Positions 43,260-52,944 are shown, counted from the stretch's first letter. The stretch: 64,000 nucleotides of DNA from CAWGYT01 sp963826795 (GCA_963826795.1 CAWGYT010000008.1:1-64000), one strand, 5' to 3'. Translations and numbers: made by a program. The notes: a model not told the origin generated them from the letters alone.

Positions 43260-44117
43260 GTGCGCGTGATCCTGAATGCGGCGGCTGAACTGGAGAACCA
43301 CGACGGGGCGACCAACGACACCCGCGCCACGGCTCAGAGTCTCGAGAGTAGCTTTGTGGTGCTCAACACCGCCACGCCGAAAGCCGAGCGTGGTGCTGCC
43401 GTCGGCCGCGTGCGGGGCGGTGTCCTGCCCGGCGAGGCCTACGTGGGTGTCCGCAGCTTCAATTTCTTTGGAGGGAATGTCGTCCGCTACGACGCGGCGG
43501 GCAACCTGGTGCAGACGATCACCAGTCCGGAGTTTGACCGGGGCGTTGTCTCGGACGTCGAGTTGGGCCCCGACAACGTGATCTACGTCGCGCTCTCGAC
43601 GGACTTCTTCGGCAGCGTGGTGACGGGCGAGCTCCTCAAGTTCGACCTCGACGGCAATTTCCTGGGCAACATCGTCCTGCCCGATGATCCGACCAACATC
43701 GGCTATCTCTATCCCTTCGGCTTCGATGTCGCGACCGATGGCAGCGTTTGGGTGCCGCAACTTAACAGCGGCGATCTGGTGCATGTCGGCCCCACGGGTG
43801 ACTTACTCGCCAGCTATCCGCTTGGCCTGCAGCCGCAGGACGCCACGGTCGGTGCCGATGATCTGATTTATGTTTCCTACATTGACTTCAACTTCGGCGA
43901 AGGAAAGGTGCTGCAGGTCGACCCCGGCACGGGGAACGTTTCCGAATTCGTCCCGTTCGCGGGCTTTAGCACGGTGGACATCAACGCCACCACGGATGGC
44001 GGCTTCTGGCTGGGCGATTTCTTCGACGGCGCATTGAAGTTCGACAGCGCGGGTGCTTTGAGCAGCAGTCGTGCCCGAGTTTGCGACGCTCGATCCGCAG
44101 CAAGACCCGTCCGATAA
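43260..44117 (+). CDS. giant surface protein, fragment 3 (NHL-like propeller)
   Basis: Begins by finishing the PPC-like domain (VILNAAAELENHDGATNDTR) and then carries a beta-propeller region: VVRYDAAGNLVQTITSPEFD, VYVALSTDFF-type strands, LLKFDLDGNFLGNIVLPDDP and DATVGADDLIYVSYIDF. The propeller repeats are about 40-45 residues each. An indel near 44068 throws the frame; the continuation is VVPEFATLDPQQDPSDNLW in the next fragment. The bases 43100-43250 before this fragment are also out of frame with both neighbours. Confidence 0.65.
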   Translation: MRVILNAAAELENHDGATNDTRATAQSLESSFVVLNTATPKAERGAAVGRVRGGVLPGEAYVGVRSFNFFGGNVVRYDAAGNLVQTITSPEFDRGVVSDVELGPDNVIYVALSTDFFGSVVTGELLKFDLDGNFLGNIVLPDDPTNIGYLYPFGFDVATDGSVWVPQLNSGDLVHVGPTGDLLASYPLGLQPQDATVGADDLIYVSYIDFNFGEGKVLQVDPGTGNVSEFVPFAGFSTVDINATTDGGFWLGDFFDGALKFDSAGALSSSRARVCDARSAARPVR

Positions 44118-46266
44118 TCTCTGGATCGCCGCCTTTTTCAACGGAGTTGCCAAGTACGGGCCGGCGGGCGACTTCCTATTCCGCCAGTTCCCAGCCGACG
44201 GAGATGCCCTCGGCCTCGCGGTGCTCGGGACCGATTCGAGCGACCCGCTGCCGCCGGTGGATCTGGTCGACTACTACTCGGTCCAGCTCACTCGGAACCA
44301 AACGATCGAAGTGGTTGCCGAGGTTTTGGGCGGGTCGCCGATCACGATTGAGCTGCAGGATGCCGCAGGAAACCCCGTCGCGTTGGGCGTCCCGTCCGGG
44401 TCGCTGGACCAGGTAATCGACGACTTCGTGGTCACGACCAGCGGGAAGTACTACGTTAAGGTCTCCGGCAAGGGCGCGGATTACAGTCTGGTCGTGACGC
44501 GGAACGCAGACTTTGACGTCGAGCCCAACAACGATTTCGACTCGGCACAGGACGTTCTTAGCACGGAAGGATCGACAGGGCAGTGGCTTTTGGGGTTTGT
44601 CGGGGCTGCCCGCGGCGTCGACTACTCCGGCGGGTTCACCGATACCAGCGGCCTCACCGCCAATGGCAGTGCGCTGTTTGTCGATGGCGTTGCCCGGTTG
44701 ACCACAGGCGACTTCTTTGAGGCTGGCAGCATCTTCACCGATGAGCCCGTGGATATCACGAGTTTCACGAACAGCTTCACTTTCCAAATTCAACCTGGGA
44801 CGTTTCCCTTAGCCGACGGCATCACGTTTATCGTTCAGGGAGACAGTCCGACCGAGTTGGGGCCCGGCGGCGGCGGGCTTGGGTATGGTCCCGACTTCCC
44901 CGGCCCGGATCGAGGGATCCGCAATAGCGTGGCCGTGAAGTTCGACGTTTACGACAACGCCGGCGAGGGCATTAACTCGACCGGCCTCTACACCGATGGG
45001 CGATCGCCCACCGTCGCTGAACCCGGCAGTGGCGATGTCGATGTCAATCTGGACGGGACCGGTATTGACCTCAGCAGTCAACATCCGTTCCGAGTGGAGA
45101 TGGTCTATGACGGCACCGTCCTGAACGTCAGTATTACCGACACGATGACGCTCGCGTCGGCCGAACAGTCGTACGTTGTGGATATTGCTTCCCAGGTAGG
45201 CGGCAACACGGCGTTCGTGGGCTTTGGCGGTGGGACCGGCGGATTAAGCGCTGTACAGGACATCCTGCAGTGGAAATTCGATTCGTCACAGACAAGTAGT
45301 GACTTCTACCGAGTGAGGGCAGACGGAGGAAAGACCATCCAGCTCGAGACCCTCACGCCGGCGGGAGGTGCGGGTGAGTTCGTCAACCTGCTCGACCCAT
45401 CGATCACGCTCTACGACGCGAGCGGTAGGCTGCTGCGTTCGAACGACAACGGTGCCTCGGACCGCCGAAACGCCAAGCTGAGTTACCGCGTTCCGAGGAA
45501 CCAAGGCGGCATTTACTACGTCGAGGTGGGCGTCTCAACCGCCACGCCAGAACCGACCCAGGGCGAGTACATCCTCAATCTGAAAAACACGAAGGCGGTC
45601 CTGGCTCCCTTCGAGGTGGAATCCACTCTGCCGCCCAACGGCGCCTTGCTCGGTTCAGCGCCGTCGGAAATCACCGTTAATTTCAACGATCAGTTCAACA
45701 TCTCGACGGTCCAGGGAGCCGACCTGAAGATCGACGGTCTGCCGGGCACCGGGGTCGTCATCGTGGACGGAAACACCGCCACGTTCACGCTACCGGGTGG
45801 CGCATGGGCGACCACCGAGGGAACGCACACGGTCTCGATCGCGGCCGGAGCAATCAAGGACCTGCAGGCGACTCCACTGACCGCCTACAGTGGCACCTTT
45901 ACGCTGGACTTTACGCCGCCGCGAGTCGTCGCTTCGTCCATCCAGGAAGGCGACGTCCTGAACCTGCCCGGCGGCGAATTGACTTACACGGTCGAGTTTT
46001 CCGAACCGCTGCAGACTTCCCTGGTCGATCCGTTCGACTTCGGCCTCTTCGGCCAGCTCCGTGGGGATTCGTACTTCCCCTCAAGCATCGCGTTCGATGC
46101 GACCGGAACGGTATTGACGGTCAACTACGAGGATCTGCTGGACGACCAATACACGCTGGTGCTGTTTAGCAATCCGTTCAGCTTTGTCGACCGGGTCGGT
46201 CTGTACCTGGATGGCGAGCCGCGTTGCGTGGCCGATCCCGCCGAATGTTTCGGGGGACGGCTTTGA
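44071..46266 (+). CDS. giant surface protein, fragment 4 (PPC and lectin-like domains)
   Basis: Contains a PPC-like domain (VDYYSVQLTRNQTIEVVAEV to KGADYSLVVTRNADFDVEPN), then a region that reads as an L-type (legume) lectin: GLTANGSALFVDGVARLTTG, DGITFIVQGDSPTELGPGGG and RNSVAVKFDVYDNAGEGINS. A second PPC-like domain and an Ig-like domain follow (ESTLPPNGALLGSAPSEITV, TYTVEFSEPLQTSLVDPFDF). The lectin fold suggests carbohydrate binding at the cell surface. The frame changes near 46222 (GEP followed by AWPIPPN in the next frame). The residues shown remain well conserved in character, so coding pressure is intact. Confidence 0.7.
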   Translation: MPEFATLDPQQDPSDNLWIAAFFNGVAKYGPAGDFLFRQFPADGDALGLAVLGTDSSDPLPPVDLVDYYSVQLTRNQTIEVVAEVLGGSPITIELQDAAGNPVALGVPSGSLDQVIDDFVVTTSGKYYVKVSGKGADYSLVVTRNADFDVEPNNDFDSAQDVLSTEGSTGQWLLGFVGAARGVDYSGGFTDTSGLTANGSALFVDGVARLTTGDFFEAGSIFTDEPVDITSFTNSFTFQIQPGTFPLADGITFIVQGDSPTELGPGGGGLGYGPDFPGPDRGIRNSVAVKFDVYDNAGEGINSTGLYTDGRSPTVAEPGSGDVDVNLDGTGIDLSSQHPFRVEMVYDGTVLNVSITDTMTLASAEQSYVVDIASQVGGNTAFVGFGGGTGGLSAVQDILQWKFDSSQTSSDFYRVRADGGKTIQLETLTPAGGAGEFVNLLDPSITLYDASGRLLRSNDNGASDRRNAKLSYRVPRNQGGIYYVEVGVSTATPEPTQGEYILNLKNTKAVLAPFEVESTLPPNGALLGSAPSEITVNFNDQFNISTVQGADLKIDGLPGTGVVIVDGNTATFTLPGGAWATTEGTHTVSIAAGAIKDLQATPLTAYSGTFTLDFTPPRVVASSIQEGDVLNLPGGELTYTVEFSEPLQTSLVDPFDFGLFGQLRGDSYFPSSIAFDATGTVLTVNYEDLLDDQYTLVLFSNPFSFVDRVGLYLDGEPRCVADPAECFGGRL

Positions 46267-49198
46267 AGGGGGCGACTTCTTCGTCAACTTCGCAACCGAT
46301 GTCGACACGCGGGCCTTGCCGACGCCGTTGGAGGCGGTCGAGCCGCTGGGCAGCCTGGTCTACCAGACACCGGACGTGCCGAACTCGAAGGGCACGATCG
46401 TCGCCGCGGACGATACGGACGGCTTTACGATTGACCTCGACGCGGGACAGACGGCATCGATCGTGATTGGCGTCCCACTCGGCGGGCTCCAGCCTACGGT
46501 CAGTTTCGTCTACGAACCGGACTCCACGGTCCTGGGTTCCGCCACGGCGCCGGCGGTCGGGGAAGACGCCGTACTGCAAACGATCGCTATCACCGACCCC
46601 GGGACGTACCGAATCGAGGTCGGTTCGGCCGACGGACTTGGGCTGTACTCGGTTCAGCTGTTTCTGAATGCAGCGGTTGAGGACGAGGCGCACGGCGGGC
46701 CGACCAACGACAACCCGACCGACGCCCAGTCGCTCAGCGGCGCGTTCATCGACCTGAATGCCGGCGCCGACCGCGCGGCCGTGCTGGGCCGGCTGGAGCC
46801 ATTCACTTTGGTGGGTACGATTTATTCGGCCAACTTTGAGACCGGCGACGAGGGCTTCACGGTGGACAACGCGCCTCCGAATCCGTTCTATCTCGAGGGA
46901 CTGTGGCATCTCTCGACGGGCCGGGGCGAGCAGCCGGGGCACTCGGCGAGCAACAGCTTTTACTACGGTCAGTTCGAGGGCCCGGACGGCGGCGGCACCT
47001 ACTCACTGGGTACCGTTAATCCAACGGCCGGCTCGATCATCTCGCCGCCGATCGCATTGCCCGCGGACACGGGTGCCGTGGTCAGCTTTAGTCACGTTCT
47101 TCAGACTCGCGTGTTTCCCGACGACGTCGACTTTGCCTCACTCGCGGTCAACGACGGCAGCGGTTGGACGGAGCTGCAGCGCTACGATCGCGTCGCCGAG
47201 AGTTTCGAGTGGACCACCACCGACCCCGCGAACATCTCGAGCTACGCGGGCCAGACGGTCCAGCTCCGCTGGTCGTTCGACACTCGTCGAGGTCCTGTGG
47301 GTCGCGTCGCCGAGGGCTGGTATCTCGACGACGTGCAGGTCAGCGAAGCCATCCTCAACGACTACTATTCGTTCGATTTGCAGGCTGGCGACAGCGCCAC
47401 GATCGCGCTGCAGAGTCTGAATGGCGGCAACGCCGACATGACACTCGTCGCCGCCGACGGCACGAACCTGGCACAGGGAAGCGAAGGATTGGCCAAGAAC
47501 GTCGACGAGATCATCAGCGACTTCGTCGCGACGACGCCTGGCACTTACTATCTGAGAGTCACGGGCGACCCGGGTGTCGAGTATAACCTGCTCGTCACGC
47601 GGAATGCCGACTTCGATTTGGAAGACAACGACAGCATCGAGACGGCTCAACCGATTCTCGGTACTCCGATCGACGGAACCCAAACGGTCCTGGGCTTCGC
47701 GGGAGGTGCACTGGGGGTTTTGTACGGCGGCAGCCCTTCTGGGGAACTCATCACGATCGATACTGCCACAGGCGCAGGAACCCTGGTGGGATTTCCGGGC
47801 GGTTCGACCGAGATCGAGTACAACAACGACACCGGACGCGCGTTCAGTCAACTGCCCGATGGGATTTTCGCCGGTCAGGAATTCGACCTCGAGACCGGTG
47901 TGCCGATCGGAGGCGCGATCTTCAACGGCGCGGCCTACAACGGATTGGAATGGGTGGGTGATACGCTCTACGGGACGGCCATCCTGGGTCGGGGAGGTCC
48001 TTCCGAGCTACGGATTCTGGATCCGTGGACGGGCGATTCGCAATTGATCGGGCCCACCGGCGTGGGACCGGTCTCCGGCCTGGCCTACGACGACGCGACC
48101 GGCGTGATGTACGGCATCGCCGGAGGGGGTCAATTTTCCTCGGACCTTTATTCGATCGATTTGACCACGGGAGCGGCGACGACGATCGGAACGACCGGTT
48201 TTCGCGCCGGCAGTCTGGAGTTTGGACCCGATGGGATGCTCTACGGTGGCGGCGGGGGCCAAGATTTCGGAAACCTCTATCGGATCGATCCAGCGACGGC
48301 GGAAGCCACTTTCGTCGGCAACACAGGGTTCGGAACGCTTTCCGGGCTGGCGCTGAAAGCGGCCCAATTTGCCGGTGACTTCTACAAGGTGAACTTGTTA
48401 GAGAACACGACGCTGGAAGTGGAAACCTCCACTCCGGCCGGCGGACCAGGCGAGTTCGTGAACCTGTTGAATCCGCTGATTCGTCTGTACGACGCCGACG
48501 GCAACGTCGTGGCTTCCGATGACGACTCGGCCGAGGGTCCCAACGCGAAGTTGAGCTACCCGGTCCCGGTCGGTGCCGCGGGAACCTACTTCATCGAGGT
48601 TAGTCCGTCCGACGCGACGGAAGAACCAACTCGCGGTGAATATATCCTCGCCGTGACGGGTGGAGTCATCGAGTTTCCACCGTTCGAGGTCTCGGCAACC
48701 GAACCGGCGGACGGCGCTCGGGTCCAAGGTCCGACGACTCAGATCACCGTGGACTTCAACGACACCCTTCTGCTGACATCGCTGAATGCTTCCGACCTGA
48801 CCATTAACGGCATGCCGGTGACCGGCTTGACGGTCGTGGATGGGAACACGGTGAACTTTGCGTTGCCCGCCACTGACCGAGGGCGATCAAACGGTACAGA
48901 TCGCCGCGGGTGCCATTCAGGACGTGCAGGGCACGCCGCTCGAGGCGTTCGCCATGATGTTCTACGAGGACATCACGCCGCCGCGAGTCGTCAGCAGTTC
49001 CATTCAGGAAAACGAGCTGATACCGTCCGGCAATCTGACCTACACGGTCCGGTTCTCCGAACCCTTGCAGACGGGCTTGGTCGACGTGTTCGACATCGGC
49101 CTGTCCGGACAGTTTCGTGGAACATTCCAGTTCCCGACGAGCGTGGGATTCGATGCCAGCGGAACGGTTCTGACGGTCGACTTCACGAACCTGGTTGA
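46184..49198 (+). CDS. giant surface protein, fragment 5
   Basis: The longest intact stretch. After the PPC-like domain GTIVAADDTDGFTIDLDAGQ it has a domain that is repeated at 49.86-50.4 kb: FETGDEGFTVDNAPPNPFYL, GLWHLSTGRGEQPGHSASNS, PDGGGTYSLGTVNPTAGSII and WSFDTRRGPVGRVAEGWYLD, resembling a MAM/concanavalin-type sandwich. A propeller-like region (LYGTAILGRGGPSELRILDP, MLYGGGGGQDFGNLYRIDPA) and further PPC and Ig-like parts follow. The frame fails near 48875; the correct continuation LTEGDQTVQIAAGAIQDVQG lies in fragment 6. The last 100 residues of this frame are therefore not real. Confidence 0.7.
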   Translation: MSTGSVCTWMASRVAWPIPPNVSGDGFEGGDFFVNFATDVDTRALPTPLEAVEPLGSLVYQTPDVPNSKGTIVAADDTDGFTIDLDAGQTASIVIGVPLGGLQPTVSFVYEPDSTVLGSATAPAVGEDAVLQTIAITDPGTYRIEVGSADGLGLYSVQLFLNAAVEDEAHGGPTNDNPTDAQSLSGAFIDLNAGADRAAVLGRLEPFTLVGTIYSANFETGDEGFTVDNAPPNPFYLEGLWHLSTGRGEQPGHSASNSFYYGQFEGPDGGGTYSLGTVNPTAGSIISPPIALPADTGAVVSFSHVLQTRVFPDDVDFASLAVNDGSGWTELQRYDRVAESFEWTTTDPANISSYAGQTVQLRWSFDTRRGPVGRVAEGWYLDDVQVSEAILNDYYSFDLQAGDSATIALQSLNGGNADMTLVAADGTNLAQGSEGLAKNVDEIISDFVATTPGTYYLRVTGDPGVEYNLLVTRNADFDLEDNDSIETAQPILGTPIDGTQTVLGFAGGALGVLYGGSPSGELITIDTATGAGTLVGFPGGSTEIEYNNDTGRAFSQLPDGIFAGQEFDLETGVPIGGAIFNGAAYNGLEWVGDTLYGTAILGRGGPSELRILDPWTGDSQLIGPTGVGPVSGLAYDDATGVMYGIAGGGQFSSDLYSIDLTTGAATTIGTTGFRAGSLEFGPDGMLYGGGGGQDFGNLYRIDPATAEATFVGNTGFGTLSGLALKAAQFAGDFYKVNLLENTTLEVETSTPAGGPGEFVNLLNPLIRLYDADGNVVASDDDSAEGPNAKLSYPVPVGAAGTYFIEVSPSDATEEPTRGEYILAVTGGVIEFPPFEVSATEPADGARVQGPTTQITVDFNDTLLLTSLNASDLTINGMPVTGLTVVDGNTVNFALPATDRGRSNGTDRRGCHSGRAGHAARGVRHDVLRGHHAAASRQQFHSGKRADTVRQSDLHGPVLRTLADGLGRRVRHRPVRTVSWNIPVPDERGIRCQRNGSDGRLHEPG

Positions 49199-49559
49199 CG
49201 ATGCATACACCCTCACGCTCTTCAGCAACCCCGGTAGCTTCGTCGATCAGGTCGGGTTCTTCCTCGACGGCGAGCCGCTCACCTGGCCCATCCCGTCCAA
49301 CGAGTCGGGCAACGGCGTCGAGGGCGGCGATTTCTTTGTCGACTTCATCACCGACGCTGGCACGCAGGCCTTGCCCGTGCCCCTGGTGGCCGTCGATCCA
49401 GTCGGCAGCCTGATCTATCAGTCTCCGTTCGACGCGAACGGCGTGATTGCCTTCGCGGGCGACACCGATGAGTTCACCATCGACCTCGACGCCGGCCAGA
49501 CGGTTACCGTCCTGGTCGACGCGGTGAGCCCTGGGCTGACAGTCGGCGCTCAACATTGA
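48858..49559 (+). CDS. giant surface protein, fragment 6
   Basis: Finishes the Ig-like domain of fragment 5 (TPPRVVSSSIQENELIPSGN, LTYTVRFSEPLQTGLVDVFD) and starts a PPC-like domain (AFAGDTDEFTIDLDAGQTVT). The sequence parallels the end of fragment 4 (DGEPLTWPIPSNESGNGVEG against the earlier PIPPNVSGDGFEG), showing that the two large modules are internal duplicates. Another shift near 49553 moves the continuation (IDGPGGSSIGTATAAAPGGT) into the adjacent frame, and a further one near 49748 precedes fragment 7. Confidence 0.6.
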   Translation: MRCPPLTEGDQTVQIAAGAIQDVQGTPLEAFAMMFYEDITPPRVVSSSIQENELIPSGNLTYTVRFSEPLQTGLVDVFDIGLSGQFRGTFQFPTSVGFDASGTVLTVDFTNLVDDAYTLTLFSNPGSFVDQVGFFLDGEPLTWPIPSNESGNGVEGGDFFVDFITDAGTQALPVPLVAVDPVGSLIYQSPFDANGVIAFAGDTDEFTIDLDAGQTVTVLVDAVSPGLTVGAQH

Positions 49560-49714
49560 CGGTCCTGGCGGAAGCTCGATCGGCACCGCGACCGCCGCCG
49601 CGCCGGGAGGCACAGCTCTCCTGCAGACGGCTGCCGTCTCGGATGCGGGCACCTACACGTTGCAGATCGACGCGGCCGACGGACTCGGGCTGTACTCGGT
49701 TCGGCTGATCGTGA

Positions 49715-50392
49715 ATGCGGCGGTTGAAGAAGAAAACTACGACGGGGCGCAATGACACGCTCGAGACGGCTCAGGATCTGGAAGCATCCTTCATCGCGCT
49801 CCAGGCCGACAACGCCACGACTTCGCCGACCCGCGGGGCGGTGCTCGGTCGCCTGAATTACAACTTGGTAAACACGATCTTTCAGGCTGATTTCGAGACC
49901 GGCGAGCAGGGCTTCACGGTCGACAACACGCCTCCGGATCCTGGCTTTTATCTGGACGGCCTGTGGCATCTCTCAACTGGCCGGGGGTTACAGCCCGGAC
50001 ACACGGCGAGCAACAGCTTTTATTACGGGCTGGGCGAGGGTCCGGACGGCGGCGGCACCTACTCACTGGGTACCTTTAATCCAACGGCCGGCTCGATCAT
50101 CTCACCCACCCTTTCGCTGCCAGCGGACACGACCGTCGTGTTGGACTTCAGTTATGTCCTTCAGACCCGCGTGTTCCCTGAGGATGTCGACTTCGCCTCA
50201 CTGGATATCGACAACGGCAGCGGCTGGACCACACTTCAGCGCTTCGATCGGGTCGCCGAGAGTTCCGTCTGGACGACGACCGATCTGGTGAATCTTTCGA
50301 GCTACGCAGGCCAGGACATCCAGCTCCGCTGGTCGTTCGACACGATGCGGGGTCCTGTCGGTCGCGCACGCCGAGGGCTGGTACGTCGATGA
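49715..50392 (+). CDS. giant surface protein, fragment 7
   Basis: Second copy of the sandwich domain in fragment 5: FETGEQGFTVDNTPPDPGFY, GLWHLSTGRGLQPGHTASNS and PDGGGTYSLGTFNPTAGSII; DNA identity with 46835-47340 is also high (for example the 50 bases around CACTGGGTACC). An extra base near 50367 (GGTCGCGCACGCCGAGG against GGTCGCGTCGCCGAGG in copy one) shifts the frame before the expected EGWYVDDVRVSEA. Its first 13 residues are not part of the protein. Confidence 0.6.
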   Translation: MRRLKKKTTTGRNDTLETAQDLEASFIALQADNATTSPTRGAVLGRLNYNLVNTIFQADFETGEQGFTVDNTPPDPGFYLDGLWHLSTGRGLQPGHTASNSFYYGLGEGPDGGGTYSLGTFNPTAGSIISPTLSLPADTTVVLDFSYVLQTRVFPEDVDFASLDIDNGSGWTTLQRFDRVAESSVWTTTDLVNLSSYAGQDIQLRWSFDTMRGPVGRARRGLVRR

Positions 50393-50468
50393 CGTCCGGG
50401 TCAGCGAAGCCTCGCTGGACGATTATTATTCGTTCCAGCTGCAAGAGGACGAGATCACCACGATTGCC

Positions 50469-52544
50469 TTGACGAGCCTGAATGCAGGCAACGCCAACGT
50501 GACGCTTCTAGGCCCTGACGGCGGCCCTCTGGCCCAGGGAATCGCGGGTGTGGCCACCAACGTCAGCGAGATCATCAGCAACTTCGTCGCGACAACGACC
50601 GGCACTTACTATCTGAAGGTCACGGGTGAGCCGAGTGCGGAGTACAGTCTGACCGTCACGCGAGACGCTGCCTTCGACACCGAGCCGAATGATACGCAGG
50701 ATACGGCTCAGCCGCTGGCCGGTAACCGCGCGGCCCTTGGAGCGATCGTCAATGCCGCCGTCGCGACCCTCGGCACCAGCTTCGAGGGGATCGACTTCAA
50801 CGGCTCAAACTGCGGCTGCTTGCCGCCCGATACCAACGCGGCGGTGGGCAATGACTATGTCGTCGAGACGGTCAACACGCAGATCCGCGTGTTTGACAAG
50901 ACCACGGGGGACGTGCTGTTTGACGAGCCCCTGTCGTCGTTCTTCGGGGACTTCTCCGGCGGCGACCCGTATGTGGTGTACGACGACATTGCCGACCGCT
51001 GGTACGTTTCGGCTTTCGACAGTGATAACAGCGGTCTGTTCCTGGCCGTGTCGAATGATGGCAATCCGCTCAACGGATTTCTGCCGACCTACGACCTGAC
51101 CGACGTGGGCGGTTTCCCCGACTACCAGAAGATGGGCTTCAACCAGGACGCGATCTTCATCTCGTACAACGACTTCGGGGGCGGTGATGGGGCCGCCGCG
51201 ATTGCCTCGATCGACAAGGCGGCCGCCCTGACGGGGACGCTGACCTACTACGTCTCGCATCCGGCGTTCCAGTTCCGGGCGATGCCCCCGGCCCAGATGC
51301 ACGGCGACACGACGGGCGGCGTCGAGTGGTTCGTATCGACCGACGGCAGCGAAGCGGGTGGCGACACCCTGCGGGTCACCGAGTTGACGAACTACCTCAG
51401 CAACTCGCCGAGTTTCACGTACACTTCGCTGCCGGTCGCTCCTTACCAGTCAGCCCAGCGGGCCGATCAGCCGGGCGGCGACGTGACCGTCTTTCCGAAC
51501 ACGACGACCACGCAGGTCCAGTACCGCAACGGCCACTTGGTGACGGCGATGGCCTCCGGCACCGCCGCCGACGGGTTCGTCTATCCGAAGGGTCTTTACT
51601 ACCAGATCGACGTGTCGAGTGGCACGCCGGCGCTGCTGCAGCAAGGCGTGATCGACCCCGGTGCGGGCGTGGCGGTCCAGATGCCGTCGGTGGATGAGGA
51701 TATCCATGGCAACCTGGGATTGACCTGGATGGAGTCGTCCAGCAGCGAGTTCCTCTCGATGTGGGTCGGCGGGGTCAGCGCGAACGGCAATTTCGGGTCG
51801 TCCGTCGCGGCTCCAGGCGGCGGCTTCTTCCCGGTGAGCTTCCGCATCGGCGACTACAGCTCGACGGTCCTCGATCCGACCGATGGCACGACCTTCTGGT
51901 CCGCGAATGAATACATCGGGAACGACGGCGACTTTAATATCTGGCGTACCTACATCGCGTCGTTCCAAGTGGATTTCGAGGCGGACGGCGACTGGTACGA
52001 CGTGGAAGTGGCCGACGGCGAGGCGCTGACGCTTGTCGCAGAAGTACCGGCCAGCGGCCCGGGCGAATTTGTCAACAACCTCGTCCCGTCGATCGCGCTG
52101 TACAGCAACGACGGCGTTTTGATCGAACAAGCCGTCGGCGCCGGCGCGGTGCTGGCGACGACCCCGCTGCCGGGCGGCACTTATTCCGTGCGGGTTGCGT
52201 CGGTGGGCGACGCGGGCGGCGAATACGTGCTGTCGGTCACGACCAGTAGCGGGATGGCACCGATTGCGATTCCCGCCCGAGCCGCCGTGGTCCCGGTCGC
52301 GAGGCCCGGCGACGTCAATGGAGACGGAGTCTTTGATTCGGCCGACCTGGTGCAGGTCTTTCAACTGGGCCAGTACGAAGACCAACTCGCGGGGAACTCG
52401 ACCTGGCAAGACGGTGACTGGAACGAGGACGGAGACTTCAACGCCGCTGACCTCGTGTTGGCATTCCAGTCGGGCTACTCCCTGGGCGCGTCACCCGCAG
52501 ACGCCGTGGATGCCCTATTCGGGAACTTGGAGTCTGAGCTGTAA
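50469..52544 (+). CDS. giant surface protein, fragment 8 (C-terminal, dockerin-like)
   Basis: The C-terminal 691 codons. After the end of a PPC-like domain (GTYYLKVTGEPSAEYSLTVT) a large domain repeats the N-terminal one of fragment 1: CGCLPPDTNAAVGNDYVVET, DPYVVYDDIADRWYVSAFDS and QKMGFNQDAIFISYNDFGGG. A further PPC-like domain leads to two EF-hand-like calcium loops (GDVNGDGVFDSADLVQVFQL, then GDWNEDGDFNAADLVLAFQS), which resemble a type I dockerin pair, and a short end. In planctomycetes such tails probably attach or sort the protein at the surface; this is inference. The same tail form occurs in the convergent gene at 52945. Confidence 0.75.
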   Translation: MTSLNAGNANVTLLGPDGGPLAQGIAGVATNVSEIISNFVATTTGTYYLKVTGEPSAEYSLTVTRDAAFDTEPNDTQDTAQPLAGNRAALGAIVNAAVATLGTSFEGIDFNGSNCGCLPPDTNAAVGNDYVVETVNTQIRVFDKTTGDVLFDEPLSSFFGDFSGGDPYVVYDDIADRWYVSAFDSDNSGLFLAVSNDGNPLNGFLPTYDLTDVGGFPDYQKMGFNQDAIFISYNDFGGGDGAAAIASIDKAAALTGTLTYYVSHPAFQFRAMPPAQMHGDTTGGVEWFVSTDGSEAGGDTLRVTELTNYLSNSPSFTYTSLPVAPYQSAQRADQPGGDVTVFPNTTTTQVQYRNGHLVTAMASGTAADGFVYPKGLYYQIDVSSGTPALLQQGVIDPGAGVAVQMPSVDEDIHGNLGLTWMESSSSEFLSMWVGGVSANGNFGSSVAAPGGGFFPVSFRIGDYSSTVLDPTDGTTFWSANEYIGNDGDFNIWRTYIASFQVDFEADGDWYDVEVADGEALTLVAEVPASGPGEFVNNLVPSIALYSNDGVLIEQAVGAGAVLATTPLPGGTYSVRVASVGDAGGEYVLSVTTSSGMAPIAIPARAAVVPVARPGDVNGDGVFDSADLVQVFQLGQYEDQLAGNSTWQDGDWNEDGDFNAADLVLAFQSGYSLGASPADAVDALFGNLESEL

Positions 52545-52581
52545 GCGAGTTCACACCCCTGCTCCCCAACCCGGGAGCAAC

Positions 52582-52930
52582 CACGTCCCTTCTCCCGCAC
52601 GCGGGAGAAGGTGGCCGAAGGCCGGATGAGCGGGCGACGCTCCCGGCCAAACCGTCAGCCCTCACCCGCCCGGGTCCCGCAAGCGGTCCCCGGTCGACCT
52701 CTCCCGGTCCCGGGAGAGGTGACACCACCACGTCCCTTCTCCCCCACGCGGGAGAAGGTGGCCGAAGGCCGGATGAGGGGGCGACGCTCCCGGCCAGACC
52801 GTCAGCCCTCACCCGCCCGGGTCCCGCAAGCGGTCCCCGGTCGACCTCTCCCGGTCGCGGGAGAGGTGACACTACCATGTCCCTTCTCCCCCACGCGGGA
52901 GAAGGTGGCCGAAGGCCGGATGAGGGGGCA
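52582..52930. repeat. 147-bp tandem repeat (2.4 copies) with hairpins
   Basis: Units begin at 52582, 52729 and 52876, exactly 147 bases apart; the third ends after about 55 bases. Each unit has CTTCTCCCGCACGCGGGAGAAG (12-base-pair stem) and CCTCTCCCGGTCCCGGGAGAGG, with GTGGCCGAAGGCCGGATGAG between. It lies between two convergent genes ending at 52544 and 52945, and the hairpins could terminate transcription from both sides. Confidence 0.95.
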
Positions 52931-52944
52931 GTCGCGAGAGCGAT

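Noticed and set aside
42600..50400. Programmed frameshifting in the giant gene
   Set aside because: The breaks go in both directions at many sites without slippery sequences or consistent downstream structure.
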